64,000 nt of DNA from Kitasatospora sp. NBC_01287 (GCF_026340565.1 NZ_JAPEPB010000001.1:5246501-5310500), one strand, 5' to 3'; positions 18,205-27,503 are shown, numbered from the stretch's first letter. Notes: generated from the sequence alone by a model not told the origin. Translations and numbers: made by a program.

Positions 18205-19872
18205 TCAGTGCTCCTCGGCGACGCGGAGTCCGTCCGCGTCCAGGGTGGTGGTCAGGTGGCGGCGCCAGTGGGCGTCGTCGCGCTCGGGGAAGTCCTGGCG
18301 CCAGTGGCAGCCGCGGGTCTCCTCGCGCCGGGCGGCGGCGGCCACCAGGGCGGTGGCGACCAGCAGCAGGTTGGCCGCCTCCCAGGTCTCCACCCGGGGG
18401 TCGGCCGGCTTCTCCTCGGCGGTGTGCGCGGCGGCGCCCTCGGCGAGCGCGGCCAGCCCGGCGGCGGCGGTGGCCATGCTGGCGGCCGAGCGCAGCACGC
18501 CGGCGCCGCGCGACATCAGGTGCTGGACCTGGGCGCGGGCCTCGGGGGCGGGCAGCGGCACGGTGCGCGCGGCGCGGGCGGCGGCCACGTCCACCGCGCG
18601 CTCGGGCAGGTCGCCGGCCCGGTGCCGGGCGGTCAGGTCGGCGGCGATCCGCTCGGCGAAGACCAGGCCTTCGAGCAGCGAGTTGGAGGCCAGCCGGTTG
18701 GCACCGTGCACGCCGGTGCAGGCCACCTCGCCGCAGGCGGAGAGGCCGGGCACCGAGGTGCGCCCGCGCAGGTCGGTGCGGACCCCGCCGGAGGCGTAGT
18801 GCGCGGCCGGGGCGATCGGGATCGGCTCGGTGACCGGGTCGATGCCGTGCGAGCGGCAGGAGGCCAGGATGGTCGGGAACCGCTCGGCCCACATCGCGGC
18901 GCCGAAGTGCCGCCCGTCCAGGTACATGTGGTCGGTGTCCTGGGCCTGCATCTGCCGGGTGATCGCCTTGGCCACGATGTCGCGCGGGGCCAGCTCGTTG
19001 AGCTCGTGGGTGCCCAGCATGAAGCGGGTCCCGGCGGCGTCCACCAGGTGGGCGCCCTCGCCGCGGACCGCCTCGGAGATCAGCGGCTGCTGGCCCTGGG
19101 CCTCCGGGCCGAGCCACAGGACGGTCGGGTGGAACTGGACGAACTCCAGGTCGGCCACCTCGGCGCCGGCCCGCAGGGCGAGCGCCACCCCGTCGCCGGT
19201 GGAGACCGCCGGGTTGGTGGTGGCCGAGAAGACCTGGCCCATGCCGCCGGTGGCCAGCACCACGGCCCTGGCCCGCAGCGCGCCGACCCCGTCGCGCTGG
19301 CCCTCGCCCATCACGTGCAGGGTCAGCCCGGCCGCGTGGCCGCTCTCGTCGGTGAGCAGGTCGAGCACCAGCGCGTGCTCGATCAGCTCCAGGCCCGGGT
19401 CCGAGCGGACGGCGGCGACCAGGGCCCGCGATATCTCCGCGCCGGTGGCGTCGCCGCCCGCGTGCGCGATCCGGCGCCGGTGGTGGCCGCCCTCGCGGGT
19501 GAGCAGCATCTCGCCGTCGGCGCCGGTGTCGAAGGCGGCGCCGACCGCGATCAGCCGGTGCACCGCGCCCGGGCCCTCGGTGACCAGGACCCGCACGGCC
19601 TCCTCGTCGCAGACCCCGGCCCCGGCCACCAGCGTGTCGGCCAGGTGCTGCTCGGGGGTGTCGCCCTCGCCCAGCGCGGCGGCGATCCCGCCCTGGGCCC
19701 AGCGGGTGGAGCCGTCGTCCAGCATCGCCTTGGTGACCACGGTCACCCGCAGGCCGGCCTGGCGGATGCCGAGGGCGGCGGTCAGGCCCGCCACGCCGGA
19801 GCCGACCACCACGACGTCGGTGGTGGCGGTCCAGCCCGGGGCGGGCGCGGTGAGACGGTGGGTCGCAGGCAT
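18205..19872 (-). CDS. nadB: L-aspartate oxidase
   Basis: 555 residues from the ATG at 19872 with GGAG 7 nt upstream; the longer frame to 19989 overlaps panD. FAD-binding VVVVGSGVAGLTAAL at the N-terminus, RWAQGGIAAAL, HRRRIAHAGGDATG, and the flavin-contacting GEVACTGVHGANRLASNSLLE. It oxidises aspartate to iminoaspartate for quinolinate synthesis. nadA, the usual partner, is not in the window. Confidence 0.96.
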   Translation of the reverse strand: MPATHRLTAPAPGWTATTDVVVVGSGVAGLTAALGIRQAGLRVTVVTKAMLDDGSTRWAQGGIAAALGEGDTPEQHLADTLVAGAGVCDEEAVRVLVTEGPGAVHRLIAVGAAFDTGADGEMLLTREGGHHRRRIAHAGGDATGAEISRALVAAVRSDPGLELIEHALVLDLLTDESGHAAGLTLHVMGEGQRDGVGALRARAVVLATGGMGQVFSATTNPAVSTGDGVALALRAGAEVADLEFVQFHPTVLWLGPEAQGQQPLISEAVRGEGAHLVDAAGTRFMLGTHELNELAPRDIVAKAITRQMQAQDTDHMYLDGRHFGAAMWAERFPTILASCRSHGIDPVTEPIPIAPAAHYASGGVRTDLRGRTSVPGLSACGEVACTGVHGANRLASNSLLEGLVFAERIAADLTARHRAGDLPERAVDVAAARAARTVPLPAPEARAQVQHLMSRGAGVLRSAASMATAAAGLAALAEGAAAHTAEEKPADPRVETWEAANLLLVATALVAAAARREETRGCHWRQDFPERDDAHWRRHLTTTLDADGLRVAEEH

Positions 19873-19897
19873 GGCGGGGCTCCAGTCGGCTTGGGTG

Positions 19898-20314
19898 TCA
19901 GGCGTGTACGGCGTCGCCGCGCAGGGTGTCCGTCCCGGGCAGCGCCTCGGCGGCGTCCGCCCCGGTGCCGGTGATCCTGTTCTCGGCATCCACGAAGACC
20001 ACCTTGGGCCGGTAGGCCTTGGCCTCGGCGGTGTCCATCTGCCCGTAGGCGATGAGTATCACCAGGTCGCCGGGGTGCACCAGGCGGGCGGCGGCGCCGT
20101 TGATGCCGATCACGCCGGTGCCGCGCGGCCCGGCGATGGTGTAGGTCTCCAGGCGGGCCCCGTTGTCGATGTCGACGATGTGGACCAGCTCGCCGGGCAG
20201 CAGGTCGGCCGCCTCCAGCAGGTCCTCGTCGACCGTCACCGAGCCGACGTAGTGCAGGTCGGCCTGGGTGACGGTGGCGCGGTGGATCTTGGACTTCATC
20301 ATGGTGCGGAGCAT
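19898..20314 (-). CDS. panD: Aspartate 1-decarboxylase proenzyme
   Basis: 138 residues; AGGAGG precedes the ATG. The Gly-Ser self-cleavage site that forms the pyruvoyl cofactor is in YVGSVTVD; NGARLETYTIAGPRGTG, GAAARLVHPGDLVILIAYG follow. It supplies beta-alanine for pantothenate made by the adjacent panC product. The C-terminus is about 15 residues longer than the basic family, with an acidic/Ala tail. Confidence 0.97.
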   Translation of the reverse strand: MLRTMMKSKIHRATVTQADLHYVGSVTVDEDLLEAADLLPGELVHIVDIDNGARLETYTIAGPRGTGVIGINGAAARLVHPGDLVILIAYGQMDTAEAKAYRPKVVFVDAENRITGTGADAAEALPGTDTLRGDAVHA

Positions 20315-20397
20315 GGGTCACGCCTCCTGGGTCGGGTGCTTGCCGAATCGCGTCGTTGCTCTACCTGAGTTCTGCCCGAGCTCTACACGGCGGGGCT

Positions 20398-21294
20398 CTA
20401 CCTGACGAGCAGACGGACGTTGTCGATCAGACGGGTGGTCCCCACCCGCGCGGCCACGGCCAGCACCGCCTCGCCCTGGAAGTCGTCCGGCGCCTCGACG
20501 AAGTCGTGCGGGTCGATCAGGGCGAGGTAGTCGAGCTCGACGCCCTCGGCCTCGTCGAGCACCCGCGCGGCCGCCTCGCGCACGGCCTTGGTGCCCTGCG
20601 CGGCCACGTCGCGCCCGGCGAACAGCGCCCGGGAGAGTGCCAGGGCCCGCTCGCGCTCGGCCTCGGCGAGGAAGCGGTTGCGCGAGGAGAGCGCCAGGCC
20701 GTCCGCCTCGCGCACGGTCGGCACCCCGACCACCTCGACGTCGAAGTCCAGGTCGGCCACCATCCGCTGGATGATCGCCAGCTGCTGGGCGTCCTTCTCG
20801 CCGAAGTAGGCGAAGTCGGGGTCGGTGATGTGCAGCAGCTTGGCCACCACGGTCAGCATCCCGTCGAAGTGGCCGGGGCGGCTGACGCCCTCGAACCGCT
20901 CGCCCATCGGGCCCGCCGACAGTCGCACCTGCGGGGTGCCGTTGGGGTAGACCTCCTCGGGCAGCGGGGCGAAGACCACGTCGGCGCCGTGCTCCTCGGC
21001 GAGGCGGACGTCGGCGGCCAGGGTGCGCGGGTAGCGCTCCAGGTCCTCGGTGGGGCCGAACTGCAGCGGGTTGACGAAGACCGTGACGGCGACCCGGCCG
21101 TCCGCGCCGACCTCCTTGCGGGCCGCCCGGATCAGCGCGGCGTGGCCCTCGTGCAGCGCGCCCATGGTCATCACGACCGCGTTGTCCACCGGGCTCTCGT
21201 CGGGCCAGAAGGCGCCCTCGAAGTCGGCGACGGTGTGGGTGAGCTGCGCCTTGCGGACCTTCGGGGCCTTGGCGGCGGGCTTGGGGCGGGCCAT
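20398..21294 (-). CDS. panC: Pantothenate synthetase
   Basis: 298 residues: MGALHEGHAALIRAAR (HxGH ATP site), VFVNPLQFGPTEDLERYPR, GHFDGMLTVVAKLL, FGEKDAQQLAII, LALSSRN. It joins pantoate and beta-alanine. Its ATG overlaps the stop of the upstream DUF2520 gene as ATGA, indicating translational coupling. Confidence 0.98.
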   Translation of the reverse strand: MARPKPAAKAPKVRKAQLTHTVADFEGAFWPDESPVDNAVVMTMGALHEGHAALIRAARKEVGADGRVAVTVFVNPLQFGPTEDLERYPRTLAADVRLAEEHGADVVFAPLPEEVYPNGTPQVRLSAGPMGERFEGVSRPGHFDGMLTVVAKLLHITDPDFAYFGEKDAQQLAIIQRMVADLDFDVEVVGVPTVREADGLALSSRNRFLAEAERERALALSRALFAGRDVAAQGTKAVREAAARVLDEAEGVELDYLALIDPHDFVEAPDDFQGEAVLAVAARVGTTRLIDNVRLLVR

Positions 21295-22217
21295 CAGATC
21301 TCCTCGTCGAGTACGTCCAGCAGCGAGGCCGCCGCTTCGTCCGTCAGCGTTCCGTTCGCCAGCGCCCGCTGCGCGGTGGCCTTCGCCATCGCCCGGTAGG
21401 CGGCCGGGATGTCCGGTGACACCGTGGTCAGCTGCGCCAGGTGCCGGCGTACGGTGCCGGCGTCGCCGCGGGCCACCGGGCCGGTCAGCGCCGCGTCGCC
21501 GGAGCGCAGGCTGTTGTCCAGCGCGGCGCCGAGCAGCGGGCCGAGCAGCCGGCCGGGCTCGGCGACCCCGGCGGTGCGCAGCAGCTCACCGGCCTGCGCG
21601 ACCAGGGTGACCAGGTGGTTCGCGCCGTGCGCCAGGGCGGTGTGGTAGAGCGGGCGGACCTGCTCGGGCACCCACTCGGGCTCACCGCCCATCTCCACCA
21701 CCAGGGCCTCGGCCACCGGCCGCAGCTCCTCGGGGGCGGTCACCCCGAACGGGCAGCCGGCCAGCCGGGCCAGGTCGACCGAGGTGCCGGTGAAGGTCAT
21801 CGCCGGGTGCAGCGCCAGCGGCAGCGCGCCGGCCCGGGTGGCGGGCGCCAGGATGCCGACGCCGTGCGCACCCGAGGTGTGCACCAGCAGCTGGCCCGGA
21901 CGGATCGCACCGGTGGTGGCCAGCCCCGCGACCAGGTCGGCCAGCGCGTCGTCGGGGACGGTCAGCAGCACCAGGTCGGCGGCGGCCAGCACCTGAGGGG
22001 GAGTCACCAGGCGCACGCCCGGCAGCAGCGCCTCGGCGCGGCGGCGGGAGGCGGCGGAGACGCCGGAGGCGGCCACCACCCGGTGGCCGGCCAGTTGCAG
22101 GGCGGCGCCGAGGGCGGGGCCGACCCGGCCGGTGCCGACCACGCCGACGGCCAGGCGGGCGGGGCGGCCGGCCGGGTCGCCCGGGTCGGGGAGGTCGAAC
22201 AGCTCGGAGGTGCTCAC
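21294..22217 (-). CDS. DUF2520/Rossmann oxidoreductase, possible PanG-type ketopantoate reductase
   Basis: 307 residues. N-terminal NAD(P)-binding fold (AVGVVGTGRVGPALGAAL), LHPAMTFTG motif, and a helical DUF2520 C-terminal domain (ALAHGANHLVTLVAQAGELL). Members of this family (PanG) act as alternative ketopantoate reductases in some bacteria. Coupling to panC by an ATGA overlap makes that role plausible here, since panC needs pantoate. The assignment is inference from context. Confidence 0.78.
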   Translation of the reverse strand: MSTSELFDLPDPGDPAGRPARLAVGVVGTGRVGPALGAALQLAGHRVVAASGVSAASRRRAEALLPGVRLVTPPQVLAAADLVLLTVPDDALADLVAGLATTGAIRPGQLLVHTSGAHGVGILAPATRAGALPLALHPAMTFTGTSVDLARLAGCPFGVTAPEELRPVAEALVVEMGGEPEWVPEQVRPLYHTALAHGANHLVTLVAQAGELLRTAGVAEPGRLLGPLLGAALDNSLRSGDAALTGPVARGDAGTVRRHLAQLTTVSPDIPAAYRAMAKATAQRALANGTLTDEAAASLLDVLDEEI

Positions 22218-22299
22218 TTCTGCGTTCCAGTCCTCTACGGGTACCAGACGGTCCGTCCCATCCTACGGCCCGCCGTGGGCGCCCTTGGACCGGCCGGCC

Positions 22300-22989
22300 C
22301 TACGCGTGCCCGCCCGCCCGGAGCAGGCCGGCCTCGTAGGCGAGCACCACGGCCTGTACCCGGTCGCGCAGGCCCAGCTTGGCCAGGATCCGCCCGACGT
22401 GGGTCTTCACGGTGGCCTCGGAGAGCACCAGCGAGGCGGCGATCTCGCTGTTCGACAGGCCCTGGGCGACCAGCAGGAAGACCTCCCGCTCCCGCTCGGT
22501 GAGCGGCGCCAGGGCGGGCTGGGCACCGGAGGCCTTCGGCATCGGGAGCACCTCGGCGAACTGGTCGATCATCCGGCGGGTGGTGGTCGGCGCGACCACC
22601 GCGTCGCCCGCGTGCACCGAGCGGATCGCGGCCACCAGCTCGGTGGGCGGCACGTCCTTGAGCAGGAAGCCGCTGGCCCCGGCCCGGAGCGCGGCGAAGG
22701 CGTACTCGTCCAGGTCGAAGGTGGTCAGGATGAGCACCTTGGGCGCGTCGGGCCGCGGCGTGCCGTCGGCGTCCAGGCAGATCCGGCCGGTGGCCTGCAC
22801 GCCGTCCATCCTGGGCATCCGCACGTCCATCAGGATCACGTCCACCGAGGTGCCGGCCAGCACCTCCAGGGCCCGGGCGCCGTCGCCGGCCTCGGCGGCG
22901 ATCTCGATGTCGTCCTGGGACTGCAGCACCATCCGGAAGCCGGTGCGCAGCAGCTCCTGGTCATCCACGAGCATCACACGGATCGTCAC
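22300..22989 (-). CDS. NarL/FixJ-family response regulator
   Basis: 229 residues from a GTG at 22989 (AAGGAGAG upstream). Receiver domain with acidic pocket VDDQ, phospho-acceptor Asp in VDVILMDVRMP, Thr/Lys in LTTFD and FLLKD, and a C-terminal LuxR HTH (LTEREREVFLLVAQGLSNSEIA...VKTHVGRIL). It pairs with the sensor kinase immediately upstream. The very long frame reaching 25167 is a shadow over the kinase. Confidence 0.95.
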   Translation of the reverse strand: MTIRVMLVDDQELLRTGFRMVLQSQDDIEIAAEAGDGARALEVLAGTSVDVILMDVRMPRMDGVQATGRICLDADGTPRPDAPKVLILTTFDLDEYAFAALRAGASGFLLKDVPPTELVAAIRSVHAGDAVVAPTTTRRMIDQFAEVLPMPKASGAQPALAPLTEREREVFLLVAQGLSNSEIAASLVLSEATVKTHVGRILAKLGLRDRVQAVVLAYEAGLLRAGGHA

Positions 22990-23007
22990 CTTGGGGGCTC
23001 TCCTTCT

Positions 23008-23101
23008 GTCGGGCGGCTGTCGGGGCTGCCGGACGGCTGTCGGGCGGCTGTCGGTGGTTGTCGGGCGGCTGTCGGGGCTGCCGGACGGCTGTCGGGCGGC
23101 T
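23008..23101. repeat. Two 42-bp identical direct repeats between kinase and regulator genes
   Basis: 23008-23049 and 23060-23101 are identical (52-bp period). Each is built from about 10-bp subunits GTCGGGCGGCT / GCCGGACGGCT. The second copy includes the first base(s) of the kinase stop region (stop complement at 23100-23102). It fills most of the intergenic space before the regulator's ribosome site. Confidence 0.9.
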
Positions 23102-24302
23102 ATCGGGCGGTCTTCAGGGGGAGGACGGCGCGGATCCGGAACCCGCCGCCCGGGCGCGGTCCGGCGTCCAGGCTGCCGCTGACCATGCCTATCCGCTCGC
23201 GCATGCCGATCAGGCCGTGGCCCTGCCCGTCGGTGCCGCCCCGGGTGAGCTGCTCGTCGGTGCTGCCGCGCCCGTCGTCCTCGATCAGCACGTTCAGGTC
23301 GCGGTCGCCGAAGTCCACCGCGACCCGGGCGCTGACGCCCGGGCCGCCGTGCTTGCGGACGTTGGTCAGGGCCTCCTGGACGATCCGGTAGACCGTCAGC
23401 TCGACCCCCCGGGGCAGCTCGCGCGCCTCGCCCGAGGTGGAGAACTCCACCGGCAGGCCGGCCGTGCGCACCTGGTCGAGCAGGTCGGGCAGCTCCTCGA
23501 CGCCCGGCTGCGGAACGTACTCGTGGGCGGCGTCGGCGGTGCGCAGCACGCCCAGCAGGCGGCGCATCTCGACCAGCGCCTGCCGGCCGGTGGAGGCGAT
23601 GGTGGCCAGCGCCTCCTTGGCCTGCTGCGGCGAGTTGTCCATCACGTAGGCGGCGCCGTCGGCCTGCACGATCATCACCGAGACGTTGTGCGCGACCACG
23701 TCGTGCAGCTCGCGGGCGATCCGGGCCCGCTCGGCGGCCACCGCGACCTTGGCCTGGGCGTCGCGCTCGCGCTCCAGGCGGGCCGCGCGGTCCTCCAGCT
23801 CGGTCAGGTAGGCGCGCCTGACCCGGGTGAGCCGGCCCCAGGCCCAGCAGAGGATGAACGGGCTGGAGAGCAGCGCGGCGACGAAGGCCTGCTGCAGGAA
23901 GCCGTGCCCCGGCGGGTGGTCGTCCGCGGTGCGGCGCAGCAGCCAGACCGTGAGCGGCCCGGCGAGCAGGCCGCCGGTCAGCGCGAAGCGGGAGGTCCAG
24001 GGCCTGCCGAAGGCGGCACCGGTGTAGCAGAAGACCAGGTAGCCGATCGAGGAGGCGTCCGGGTCGATCTGGGCGGTGACCTGGGCCAGCCCCAGCGTCA
24101 TCGCGGCGGCCACCGTGGCGTTGGGCCAGCGCCGGCGCACCACCATGAGGCCGCAGATGACCACCGCGATGACCAGCAGCGCGGGCTGGTGCCAGCCCGC
24201 CTCGTTGATCGCGCCCAGCACGGAGAGCAGGAGCACGATGGACGCCCAGGCGCCATCGACCACCATGGGGTGTCCGCGAAGCCAGGCGTTGAGTCGATGC
24301 AC
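23100..24302 (-). CDS. HisKA_3 sensor histidine kinase
   Basis: 400 residues. Several N-terminal transmembrane helices (about 18-160), a coiled-coil (LTELEDRAARLERERDAQ), the phospho-acceptor histidine in RIARELHDVVAHNVSVM, and an HATPase with EALTNVRKH and the G motifs EDDGRG, GHGLIGMRERI. It is a membrane sensor that phosphorylates the downstream NarL-type regulator. The stimulus is unknown; there is no sizeable extracellular domain, so it may sense an intramembrane signal. Confidence 0.95.
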   Translation of the reverse strand: MHRLNAWLRGHPMVVDGAWASIVLLLSVLGAINEAGWHQPALLVIAVVICGLMVVRRRWPNATVAAAMTLGLAQVTAQIDPDASSIGYLVFCYTGAAFGRPWTSRFALTGGLLAGPLTVWLLRRTADDHPPGHGFLQQAFVAALLSSPFILCWAWGRLTRVRRAYLTELEDRAARLERERDAQAKVAVAAERARIARELHDVVAHNVSVMIVQADGAAYVMDNSPQQAKEALATIASTGRQALVEMRRLLGVLRTADAAHEYVPQPGVEELPDLLDQVRTAGLPVEFSTSGEARELPRGVELTVYRIVQEALTNVRKHGGPGVSARVAVDFGDRDLNVLIEDDGRGSTDEQLTRGGTDGQGHGLIGMRERIGMVSGSLDAGPRPGGGFRIRAVLPLKTAR

Positions 24303-24396
24303 GTGACCAGCCTAGGCAGTCCGCGGGGGCACTCCCGTCCGCCGTAGGAGCGATCCCGCCCTCGTCCGCAGGTCGGAGCCCGGTACGGTCGCGGGC

Positions 24397-25410
24397 ATGA
24401 CCTGGATGCGCTGGCGCCCCGCCATGGAAGGGGCCCTGTACGGGGCCGACGGCGGTTTCTACCGCGGGCCGGAGGGCCCGGCCGGGCACTTCAGGACCTC
24501 CGTGCACGCCTCGCCCCAGTACGCGTGGGCGGTCGGCCGGCTGCTGCTGGAGGTGGACGCGGCGCTCGGCCACCCCCAGGAGATCGCCCTGATCGACGTC
24601 GGGGCCGGGCGCGGCGAGCTGGTCGGCGCGCTCTGCGACCTGATGGCCGAGCCCCTTCGCGGACGGCTGCGCGCCTACGGCGTGGAGCTGGCCGGGCGCC
24701 CGCCCGGCCTGCCCGCCGCGGTGCGGTGGACCGAGCGGGTCCCCCAGGGGGCGGTCGGGCTGCTCTTCGCCAACGAGTGGCTGGACAACGTGCCGCTGGA
24801 CATCGCCGAGTACGGCGAGGACGGGGTGCCGCGCTACGTCGAGGTCTCGCGGTCGGGGCGGGAGCGGCTGGGCGAGCCGCTGTCGGCGGCGGACGCGGCC
24901 TGGGCACAGCGGTGGTGGCCGGCGGGCGGGCCGGGTACGCGGGTGGAGCTCGGCGGGCCCAGGGACGCGGCGTGGGCGGCGGCGGTGGGTGCGCTGGAGC
25001 GGGGTCTCGCGGTGGCGGTGGACTACGCGCACCTGGCCGGTGCCCGGCCGCCGTTCGGCACGCTGACCGGCTTCCGCGAAGGGCGCGAGGTGGCGCCGGT
25101 GCCGGACGGCAGCTGCGACCTGACGGCCCACGTGGCGCTGGACTCCGCGGCGGCCCCGGCTGTCCACACCCTGTGGACGACCCAGCGCGCCGCGCTGCGG
25201 GCGCTCGGCGTGGACGGTTCCAGGCCGCCGCTCGCGCTGGCGTCGAGCGACCCGGTGGGCTACGTCCGGGCGCTGGCCGCCGCCGGGGAGGCGGCCGAGC
25301 TGACCGCGAGCGCCGGCCTGGGCGGCTTCGGCTGGCTGGCGCAGGCCGTCCGGATGCCGGTACCGCCCAGCCTCGCTGGGCTGTCGGGATGGCAGACTCT
25401 GGAGGCATGA
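24397..25410 (+). CDS. MidA/NDUFAF7-family SAM-dependent methyltransferase
   Basis: 337 residues. An SAM-binding glycine motif (LIDVGAGRGELV) follows the family-typical GHFRTSVH..PQYAWAVGR; later comes LLFANEWLDNVP, where family members have an NE motif. The mitochondrial homologue NDUFAF7 methylates an arginine of the NDUFS2 (NuoD) subunit of complex I. Here the stop overlaps the start of an orphan nuoD as ATGA, so a substrate relation is likely. That it methylates this NuoD is inference. Confidence 0.88.
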   Translation: MTWMRWRPAMEGALYGADGGFYRGPEGPAGHFRTSVHASPQYAWAVGRLLLEVDAALGHPQEIALIDVGAGRGELVGALCDLMAEPLRGRLRAYGVELAGRPPGLPAAVRWTERVPQGAVGLLFANEWLDNVPLDIAEYGEDGVPRYVEVSRSGRERLGEPLSAADAAWAQRWWPAGGPGTRVELGGPRDAAWAAAVGALERGLAVAVDYAHLAGARPPFGTLTGFREGREVAPVPDGSCDLTAHVALDSAAAPAVHTLWTTQRAALRALGVDGSRPPLALASSDPVGYVRALAAAGEAAELTASAGLGGFGWLAQAVRMPVPPSLAGLSGWQTLEA

Positions 25411-26579
25411 GCAGCTTGAGGGAGACCACGGTCGGCATCGGGGCCGGTGCCGCCCCGCTCGATGAGGTGGGCACCGCGACCGACATGGTGCTGAACATCG
25501 GCCCGCAGCATCCGGCCACCCACGGCGTGCTCCGGCTCAAGCTGGTGCTGGAGGGCGAGCGGATCGTCTCGGCCGAGCCGATCATCGGGTACATGCACCG
25601 GGGCGCCGAGAAGCTCTTCGAGGCCCGGGACTACCGGCAGATCATCATGCTGGCCAACCGGCACGACTGGCTCTCCGCCTTCGCCAACGAACTGGGCGTG
25701 GTGCTCGCCGTCGAGCGGATGCTCGGCATGGAGGTCCCCGAGCGCGCGGTGTGGATCCGCACCCTGCTCGCCGAGCTCAACCGGGTGCTCAACCACCTGA
25801 TGTTCATCGGCTCCTACCCGCTGGAGCTGGGCGGGATCACGCCCGTCTTCTACGCCTTCCACAGCCGCGAGGAGCTCCAGCACGTGCTGGAGGAGGCCAG
25901 CGGCGGCCGGATGCACTACATGTTCAACCGGGTCGGCGGCCTCAAGGAGGACCTGCCGGCCGGCTGGCTCGGCCGGGTCCGCCAGGCCGTCGCCGCGGTC
26001 CGCGCCCAGCTTCCGGTCTACCAGGACCTGGTGCTCGGCAACGAGATCTTCCGGGCCAGGACGGCGGGCGTCGGGGTGCTCGCGCCCGAGCACGTGCGGG
26101 CCTACGGCATCACCGGGCCGATCGCCCGGGCCAGCGGCGTCGACTTCGACCTGCGCCGCGACGAGCCCTACCTCGCCTACGGCGAGCTGCAGGACGTGCT
26201 CACCGTGGCCCTGCGGGAGGAGGGCGACTGCCTGGCCAGGTTCGAGTGCCTGCTGGAGCAGAGCGCCAATTCGCTCGACCTGGCCGACGCCTGCCTGGAC
26301 CGGCTGGCCGGGCTGTCCGCCGGGCCGGTCAACCTGCGGCTGCCCAAGGTGCTCAAGGCCCCCGAGGGCGAGACCTACGCCTGGACCGAGAACCCGCTCG
26401 GGGTCAACGGCTACTACCTGGTCTCGCGCGGTGACAAGACGCCGTGGCGGCTCAAGCTCCGCTCGGCGTCCTTCAACAACATCCAGGCGCTCACCGAGCT
26501 GCTGCCCGGCACCCTGGTGGCCGACATGGTCGCGATCCTGGGGTCGATGTTCTTCGTGGTCGGGGACATCGACAAGTAG
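25407..26579 (+). CDS. nuoD: Orphan NADH-quinone oxidoreductase subunit D
   Basis: 390 residues from the ATG coupled to the methyltransferase stop. NuoD/49-kDa signature: GPQHPATHGVLRL, IIGYMHRGAEKLFE, MLANRHDW, MEVPERAVWIR, ending VADMVAILGSM...VGDIDK. The Arg in HRG (residue 65) corresponds to the arginine dimethylated in mammalian NDUFS2. No other nuo genes are adjacent, so it is a second copy separate from a complete nuo operon. Its function, whether alternative complex I subunit or paralogue, is unknown. Confidence 0.92.
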   Translation: MSSLRETTVGIGAGAAPLDEVGTATDMVLNIGPQHPATHGVLRLKLVLEGERIVSAEPIIGYMHRGAEKLFEARDYRQIIMLANRHDWLSAFANELGVVLAVERMLGMEVPERAVWIRTLLAELNRVLNHLMFIGSYPLELGGITPVFYAFHSREELQHVLEEASGGRMHYMFNRVGGLKEDLPAGWLGRVRQAVAAVRAQLPVYQDLVLGNEIFRARTAGVGVLAPEHVRAYGITGPIARASGVDFDLRRDEPYLAYGELQDVLTVALREEGDCLARFECLLEQSANSLDLADACLDRLAGLSAGPVNLRLPKVLKAPEGETYAWTENPLGVNGYYLVSRGDKTPWRLKLRSASFNNIQALTELLPGTLVADMVAILGSMFFVVGDIDK

Positions 26580-26631
26580 CGGACAAGTAGCGGACGAGGA
26601 GCGGCCGGGGTGGCCGGCCGGCGGTCGCCGG

Positions 26632-27462
26632 CTACTTCTTGGCCCGCTTCGGGTCGGCGGGGTGGGGCGCCAGCTTCCGGTCCGCCCGGGACTTGATCCG
26701 CTGCTCGCAGAGCCCGGCCAGCACCGCGTAGGCCTCGGCGCCCATCAGCTCGGTCAGCTCGGGCCGGTAGCTGACGTAGACCGGGTCGACGGCCTGGTGC
26801 GCCTCGGGGCTGCTGGTGCACCACCAGTGCAGGTCGTGGCCGCCCGGGCCCCAGCCGCGCCGGTCGTACTCGCCGATCGAGACCTGCAGGTAGCGGGTGT
26901 CGTCCGGGCGGTCGATCCAGTCGTAGGTGCGGCGGATCGGCAGCTGCCAGCAGACGTCCGGCTTGGTCTCCAGCGGCTCCTTGCCCTCCTTGAGGGCCAG
27001 CGTGTGCAGCGCGCAGCCCTGGCCGCCGGCGAAGCCCGGGCGGTTGAGGAAGATGCAGGCGCCGTCCACCCGGCGGGTCTGCCGGTCGCCGTCCTCGTCC
27101 AGCATGGTGATGCCGCCGTCGAGCTTGAGCCGGCCCTTCTTGTCGGTGCCCTGCTCGAAGTACTGCCAGGTCTCGGGGGTGAGCCGCCGGGCGTGCCCGA
27201 CCACGCGCTGCTCGTCGTCCTCGTCCGAGTAGTGGGCGCCCAGCGTGCAGCAGCCGTCGGACTCGCCGCGCCCCGGGCGGATGCCGTGGCAGCCCTGGCC
27301 GAAGATGCAGCCCCAGCGCGAGGTCAGCCAGGTCAGGTCGCAGCGGAAGACCTGCTCGGTGTCGGCGGGGTCGGTGAACTCGACCCAGGCGCGGGGGAAG
27401 TCCGGCCCGATCTCGGGCAGGGGCTTCTTGCTGGTCGGGGCGGGGATGTCGATGGCGGCCAC
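26632..27462 (-). CDS. Cysteine-rich conserved protein (DUF3109/YkgJ-like)
   Basis: 276 residues from a GTG at 27462. Cysteine clusters GCIFGQGCHGI, DGCCTLGAHY, ACIFLN..., GQGCALHTLA and KPDVCWQLPI resemble the metal-binding cysteine pattern of YkgJ/DUF3109 proteins, consistent with a bound zinc or Fe-S cluster. Function unknown. It is convergent with nuoD and 41 bp downstream of an alpha/beta hydrolase gene on the same strand. Confidence 0.65.
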   Translation of the reverse strand: MAAIDIPAPTSKKPLPEIGPDFPRAWVEFTDPADTEQVFRCDLTWLTSRWGCIFGQGCHGIRPGRGESDGCCTLGAHYSDEDDEQRVVGHARRLTPETWQYFEQGTDKKGRLKLDGGITMLDEDGDRQTRRVDGACIFLNRPGFAGGQGCALHTLALKEGKEPLETKPDVCWQLPIRRTYDWIDRPDDTRYLQVSIGEYDRRGWGPGGHDLHWWCTSSPEAHQAVDPVYVSYRPELTELMGAEAYAVLAGLCEQRIKSRADRKLAPHPADPKRAKK

Positions 27463-27503
27463 CTGGCAAGGGTAGCCGCCACCGACATCCGCCCGGGCCC
27501 GGG

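Noticed and set aside
23008..23101. CRISPR-like array
   Set aside because: Only two tandem copies with no unique spacers; a simple duplication.
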